NCBI GenBank assembly: GCA_965649825.1
Contig: OZ287700.1
Coordinates: 1,116,001 to 1,180,000, forward strand
Length of the DNA stretch: 64,000 nucleotides
Source: Penicillus capitatus
Lineage: Eukaryota; Chlorophyta
Reading direction: 5' to 3'
How positions within the stretch are numbered: position 1 is the first letter of the stretch; each line of letters opens with the position of its first letter. This document shows positions 59,179 to 64,000 of the stretch, in pieces. The translations under genes were made by a program, and so were the position numbers. A model generated the notes under the pieces. That model did not search any database. It was not told the origin of the DNA and worked only from the letters and a program-made list of their open reading frames with translations.

Positions 59179-60717
59179 ATGGACAACAACGGCAATGACG
59201 GGCGACCGTCTGTGATTTATGAGACTCTAAGTCGCTTTACATCTTCCGACCGACCCGGTTCGTTCGTATTGGCTCGGTAGCTACAAGGAAGTTCTGCTGT
59301 AGGCGATTTAGTAAATGAGCCACGAAAAACGCGTGCCTGCAGCGTCCAAGTGCTCTCCAATACGACAAGTCCATTCGCGATGCGTGGTCTTACACGACGT
59401 GAAACGACACATATTATCTACCCTGAATGGTCCTCTTCCGCCGAGTCAGTCGACGTAATCCCAACGACGCCAGTCTCACCCGAAGCCCAGACGACAACAC
59501 CTCTCACGCGTCTGGCTGAAAGCATCCGATTGAACTTTGGCAAGAATCGCTCGCCACAGACTGGCCGTGAATTTCACCGAAAATGCAAAGCTTTCATCGT
59601 CGATCGCGTCATCAATCGACGAAGGGGAGATAGCTGGATTGCCTCTTTGGATGGAATCGATATCGATGTTGAAGAAGTGGAGTCCGACGGTGACTGGGCA
59701 GTGCTCGAAAAGGTCGACGATGATTTTGCGATCGTTGAACTCCGCCCCATAGACTTAGAGCCACGAGGTGGTTTTTCTCTGGACATTCCTTTTGAAGATG
59801 TCAAGAAAGGTCGGAAGATTGGAGAGGGTGCCTTTGGGCTGGTCTATCGAGCAACGTATCAAAACAGGTTGGTTGTGTTGAAAGAGGTGGCTCCTCATCA
59901 TTATCATACTGGACATGGACGACGCTTTATCGAATCTCTGAAATCTGAATTGTGTGTACTGGGAGCGCTGGGCACGCATCCGAATGTACTGGAATGTTAC
60001 GGCGGCTCGCTCAAAGCACCCAATGTCTTCATGCTGTGCCAGTTAATGGACATGACCCTCGCAGATTTGATCTATGGCCAGCCAGATGGCCCAGCACCTC
60101 TACCAGTCGAACTCGCTCTGCACATTGCACACGATATTCTGGCCGGACTGCATCATTTGCACAAGATGTGCCCTCAAGTGGTGCATCGAGATCTGAAACC
60201 TGAGAATATATTGCTGAATGAGAGGAAGCATGCATGTGTTGCCGATTTCGGATTGTCGCGTACGAAATCGCACACCTACATCCAAACAGAGAATACACAT
60301 GCAGGCACTCCAGAATATCTGGCACCAGAAGCAGCAACTGGCAAAATGAATGAGAAGATGGACATCTACGGACTGGGAGTTATCCTTTGGGAATGCCTCA
60401 TGGCACAGCGACCGTGGGAAGGCTACCATCCTTTCGCTATATTTCTGAATGTCGCTGAGGGCCAACGGCTGCCGCTACCCGATAACGTGTTCCCAACCCT
60501 CGAGGAAGGTATTTCCATTGCTTGTTTCTCTCATGATGTGACAGTTCGACCTTGTCAAGGAGATCCAGTCATGTTTCAAGTCCGAAAGATCATCGAGAGG
60601 TGCTGGGTCGGTGTACCAGACAGACGACCTGGAGCACTGGAAGTCATGGATGACATTGAAGACATCTTTTTAGACATGTATCAATCCAATCAGCATCAAA
60701 ACTCCGTTCAAACATAA
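59179..60717 (+). CDS. TKL-type protein kinase
   Basis: Exon 1 (59179-59261, MDNNGNDGRPSVIYETLSRF) joins at phase 2 across an 81-nt intron to a long exon, giving 485 aa. After an N-terminal region of about 195 residues of unknown fold, the kinase domain shows GEGAFGLVYRA (P-loop), VVLKEV (Lys), CQLMDMTLADLIYG, VVHRDLKPENILLN (catalytic loop), VADFGLS (DFG), AGTPEYLAPE (activation segment end) and DIYGLGVILWECL. The style fits TKL or Raf-like Ser/Thr kinases. All catalytic residues are present, so it should be active. The C-terminal lobe contains an extra loop (ISIACFSHDVTVRPCQGDP). Confidence 0.95.
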
Positions 60718-63141
60718 TCGTTTTAAAGATGCTCTGAGAGAATGTTGTGTAGTTCTTCGTCGTCTACTCTCACCATCTGACATCTCCCCAATGCCTTGGC
60801 GAGCCACACTGAAAGAATGTGTTTGCACTAAGGACACGACCGTTAACATTGTATGAAGATGATGGGACAGCTGCACGTAGATTTGTGTCTTGGCCGTCAT
60901 GACATGGTGTGCAAAAGAATAGCACGTGCAGAAATGATAAGGAAACACGATATACACGTTATCCTTTGTCTTTGCTTCTGCTGATGTCACCTGTCATGTC
61001 GAAAAATGTCCCTTTGCTGATCATGAACTTATGCATACTGTATAGACTGTGTTTTCAGATGTCGTTGAAGTGTAACAGTGCACTTTTTCTTCTTCGACGA
61101 GTTCAAAAGCGCGAGGGAGCACAGAACCAAACACAACGCTTAGACTAGGCAACCGGCTGTGATGTGACGTTTCATAACGATATATGTCGCGCGCCTGCGG
61201 AGCTGAGACTCGGAGGCTACACCGTACAATTAGATTCAAAGAAGGCCAGAAGCATCGACGCATACGTACGTTGTTCGAGGATAAGCGCTGTGTCCTGTAG
61301 GTCTCGAAAAAGTGCATCGATGTGCCTAAGCACATGGACGACAATTCTGGACGATTCAGCGATCGCTACGTTTGGAGCGGCAGCGCTCGAGGTCGACGAT
61401 CTTGTCGCGACATCAGACGGTTTTCCACTGGCAATAATTCTGTTTAGACGGCGCCGTCGATGATTTCCATACGCGCGAAGAAGGAACAGAACGCCTCTTA
61501 CGGAAGTGACATTGATGTGACAGGTGAAGAGACGATGAGAGGAATTATCGAAACAATGGCATCTTCTTTAGGTTCGATTGGAAGTAGAGTTTATCGCAAC
61601 ATGTCGATCGACAGGAATCGAATGTCGCGCCATGCATACGAATCATTGTCGCGAGCGATCAATCGATTGTCACGTTAAATCACGGTTGTTGTTCATTTCG
61701 TCTGATTCGTTCGAATAAATACAATGTTTGATAAGAGCGATTAATAAAAAAAACTTACCGCGAATCCTTTTCTGTCGCTCAATAAAAAAATCGAAAACAA
61801 AAGTACCAATCTCGCAAGTGCACGCTGCGTAGTTCATCGTACGTCATGACAAAGACATCTAGAAAGGCGATCCGTGGCTGACCATTCGATCGAATCACGT
61901 CGACAGTTTCGATATCGTCATAAAATGGGCCAGTCGACATAAATCATTTGCACGACAAGATTGCACGAAACTGAACGTATCTTCGAAGCAAAAGCGCAAA
62001 CGTTTCAATCGGCTATAGGTATACGTCAACATGATACACAATTGTAATTGTAGACCGCGTCTATCGACATCAGGAGATAGAATCGAGCTCGATCTCTGAT
62101 GTGGACACACAACTGATTAGATGGGATTGTGATCACGTTTCAAACGACGTTTTAAATAGTCGTCGATCTCCATCGGAGAATCGATCTTTGATAATCTTGA
62201 TCATTAACCAATCAGAGTCTGGCGTCCGGTATTTGTTGAAGCGTTATAGATAAGAACTAAAAAAATGATCATTCGATTTTTGACATACCATTGTTAGTCG
62301 TACTTATCGTGTCGATGGTGTTCGTGCTGGTGACATATTTATCGACGAGCTGCATAGACCCTGAATAATCACATCAAACGTCGCGATCGATCGATCGATC
62401 GCCGCATCCTATCTTATCATTCTCGATCACATGATCAATCAATTTGTAAGAACGTCACGTCAGATTCTTGAACAAAATGACTTCCTCTTAGCTTTGATTC
62501 AAAGCTCTGCTTTTGACAATCTGAAAGAAATCGACAAGGAAACGAGGCCAGTCATTCTAAGATCCTTTCTTTGAAAAATGCGCGTTGCCTCAGGCGTTAG
62601 TGAAAAAGACTTGATGCAACAATTGTCGAATACACTTAAAGGTCGTTGAAGTCATCCATTTCGGCGGTTGTTGTGATTATTCGTGATACTCGATCGATCA
62701 TCGCGACTGTCGTGGACAGCTAGTCACCCTTCGCGCACCTGTCTGAGGAATGCTTTAAATCCTAGAACACCAACGAATAGAGAGTCTTTGTTAATCGATA
62801 CGCCTTCGTCGTCATCGGTTTACAGCGTGTTTTTCGAGCGTTTCGAACGGCGGGGCTGCGACAGTGACTTTATGATCATAATAAATTGATCGTTCTGTCG
62901 TAACGATTGCGAGTTAAACCCATTCATCACAAGTGTTCAGTACGATGTGTCGTCACATGACAAGCTTTTCTCAACTGATCGTAAACTCTTTACCCATCAA
63001 TTCGAAAAATAGCCCGCCAGCAACGAAGGCTCATGCCGTTTTCATCAACAGTTTGCTTTGTTTTTTACTCTTCAGCATCTTCTTAAGTGTCTTCACATTC
63101 GAGATCTATATTCACCTTCCGTCGCATCAAATGTTTTTAAT
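60718..63141. other. Long gene-poor stretch, no supportable gene
   Basis: Overlapping open frames at 61021-61678 on both strands match nothing I know. GATCGATC words are frequent (61600-61670, 62385-62400, 62695). No tRNA or other RNA gene was recognised. Confidence 0.45.
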
Positions 63142-63731
63142 CTATAAACTTCTCACTTTTTCAACAACCGCACTCTTCTGTCGATTCTCTTTCTTACGTT
63201 GTTCTGCGCGTTCATGTCGTTCTCTTAATTCCTAAAACCAAACGAAGAGACTTCGTCCCAGTCCATCATATGTTCCCAGCACTCACTTTTAAACGAGCTC
63301 CACGCGCTTCGCGCAGTTCCTTCTTCGCCTGTCGAAACATCTTTTTCGATTGTCGCTCCTTCTGGATCCGATCCAACGACATCGATGGACTCGAGTACTT
63401 CATCGCGCATGCTGGAGCACCGCGTTTCTTCCAACATCTCTTTGCGATCTGTGCCGATTGACACAATACACGCGATGATTCATCGACAACACAGAAGGTG
63501 GTGTACTCTTCCGCGTCCGAGGCCCTCGATTTTCGTCGATTGCCTTCCAAGTCGAACGGGTGCAGCGTCGTCGATTTCCATCGCGTCGTTCGTTTTTTCA
63601 ATCGCGACGAATTTGTTTTCGTTTTTGACTTTGTATCCGCGAGGTCCATAGGCAACGGCACGAAAATCGATCCGTTCTGTCTTCTTGACCTGAGCCGGCA
63701 CCCAGTCATCATCGAACGGACATGTCGACAT
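63142..63731 (-). CDS. Charged nuclear-type protein, unrecognised, three exons
   Basis: From the ATG at 63731 (MSTCPFDDDWVPAQVKKTER…YGPRGYKVKNENKFVAIEKT) the frame joins near 63430-63480 to an acidic exon, DEVLESIDVVGSDPEGATIE…WEHMMDWDE. A 20-nt GT-AG segment (63232-63251) then leads to a strongly charged helix (ELRERHERAEQRKKENRQKS) that ends at the TAG at 63142. The final join is at phase 0 and gives exactly 30 codons. Such acidic and basic blocks are common in nucleolar or chromatin proteins. The family is unknown. Upstream in-frame ATGs would lengthen the N-terminus. Confidence 0.5.
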
Positions 63732-64000
63732 TGTTCCGAACGGACCAATCGTTGTTCGCCTTCGATGGATGCCTTGAAACAAATCGTCGTCACGTTTTGT
63801 CAAGAGTATGATCGAACGCCGACGAAACTCAAAGTAATGGGCTCTTGCAACAACCAAAATCTCTCCTAAGAGGGGCACCTCTGTTTAGCTTATCGATGGC
63901 TTCATTCTCTACACTCTTGCAACAGCAAGCGTACAGGTAACAAACATCACAGCAAGGCTCAAATGTGTGACGGTGGTGTTGTTTGATGTGACCACAGTTT
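63732..64000. other. Window end, nothing supportable
   Basis: It contains the upstream flank of the charged-protein gene. No feature was recognised in the last 270 bases. Confidence 0.4.

Noticed and set aside
61160-61680. Gene encoded by the two adjoining plus open frames
   Set aside because: No start, splice or family support was found, and equally long minus frames overlap them.

Overview
The window is nuclear DNA of a eukaryote. Genes lie on both strands and are split by many very short GT-AG introns, mostly about 20 to 70 nt. Housekeeping genes are purely eukaryotic: 26S proteasome lid subunit RPN12, proteasome assembly chaperone PSMG1, ESCRT proteins VPS2 and VTA1, a USP7-type deubiquitinase homologue, a TTLL tubulin glutamylase and a TKL kinase. 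An ARC6/Ftn2-type plastid-division protein (5597-8688, minus), whose N-terminus resembles a transit peptide, together with an RbfA homologue, suggests a plastid-bearing protist or alga. The TTLL enzyme suggests modified, possibly ciliary, microtubules. I cannot name the lineage.

Layout. 1-11.6 kb is a compact housekeeping block: VPS2 (cut by the window edge), RPN12, TTLL, a small two-exon gene, ARC6, a tiny membrane protein and an AlkB-type dioxygenase. 11.6-23 kb is gene-poor. It holds a decayed reverse-transcriptase relic, two small unrecognised genes, F-box/LRR paralogue 1 and degenerate duplicated DNA that includes a broken copy of the 3' end of NACHT gene 1. 23.3-28 kb carries an unrecognised gene tail and the USP7 homologue, which lacks the catalytic cysteine. 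28.9-34.1 kb is a diverged duplicate of the 16.9-21.7 kb segment with F-box/LRR paralogue 2. 34.2-38.2 kb has a secreted Cys-rich protein, a PHYHD1-like dioxygenase and an unrecognised gene tail.

38.9-55.9 kb contains two large NACHT (STAND) NTPases on the same strand. They share a long helical N-terminal region. The second ends in 15 near-identical HEAT-like repeats; the first does not. Between them lie a helical-protein gene, VTA1 with an inserted central region, a LEA-like tandem-repeat protein, a double zinc-ribbon-like protein and a retroelement tail. 56.7-60.7 kb returns to housekeeping genes (acylphosphatase, RbfA, PSMG1, kinase). 60.7-64 kb is mostly empty apart from one unrecognised charged protein.

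Exon joins were made by eye from reading frame, GT/AG borders and family alignment. Joins marked as unresolved should not be trusted to the base. The most unusual items are the NACHT pair, the Cys-less USP7, the 20-32 nt introns, the possible exon-to-intron conversion in F-box/LRR paralogue 1, and a 129-bp block with one mismatch inside otherwise diverged duplicates.
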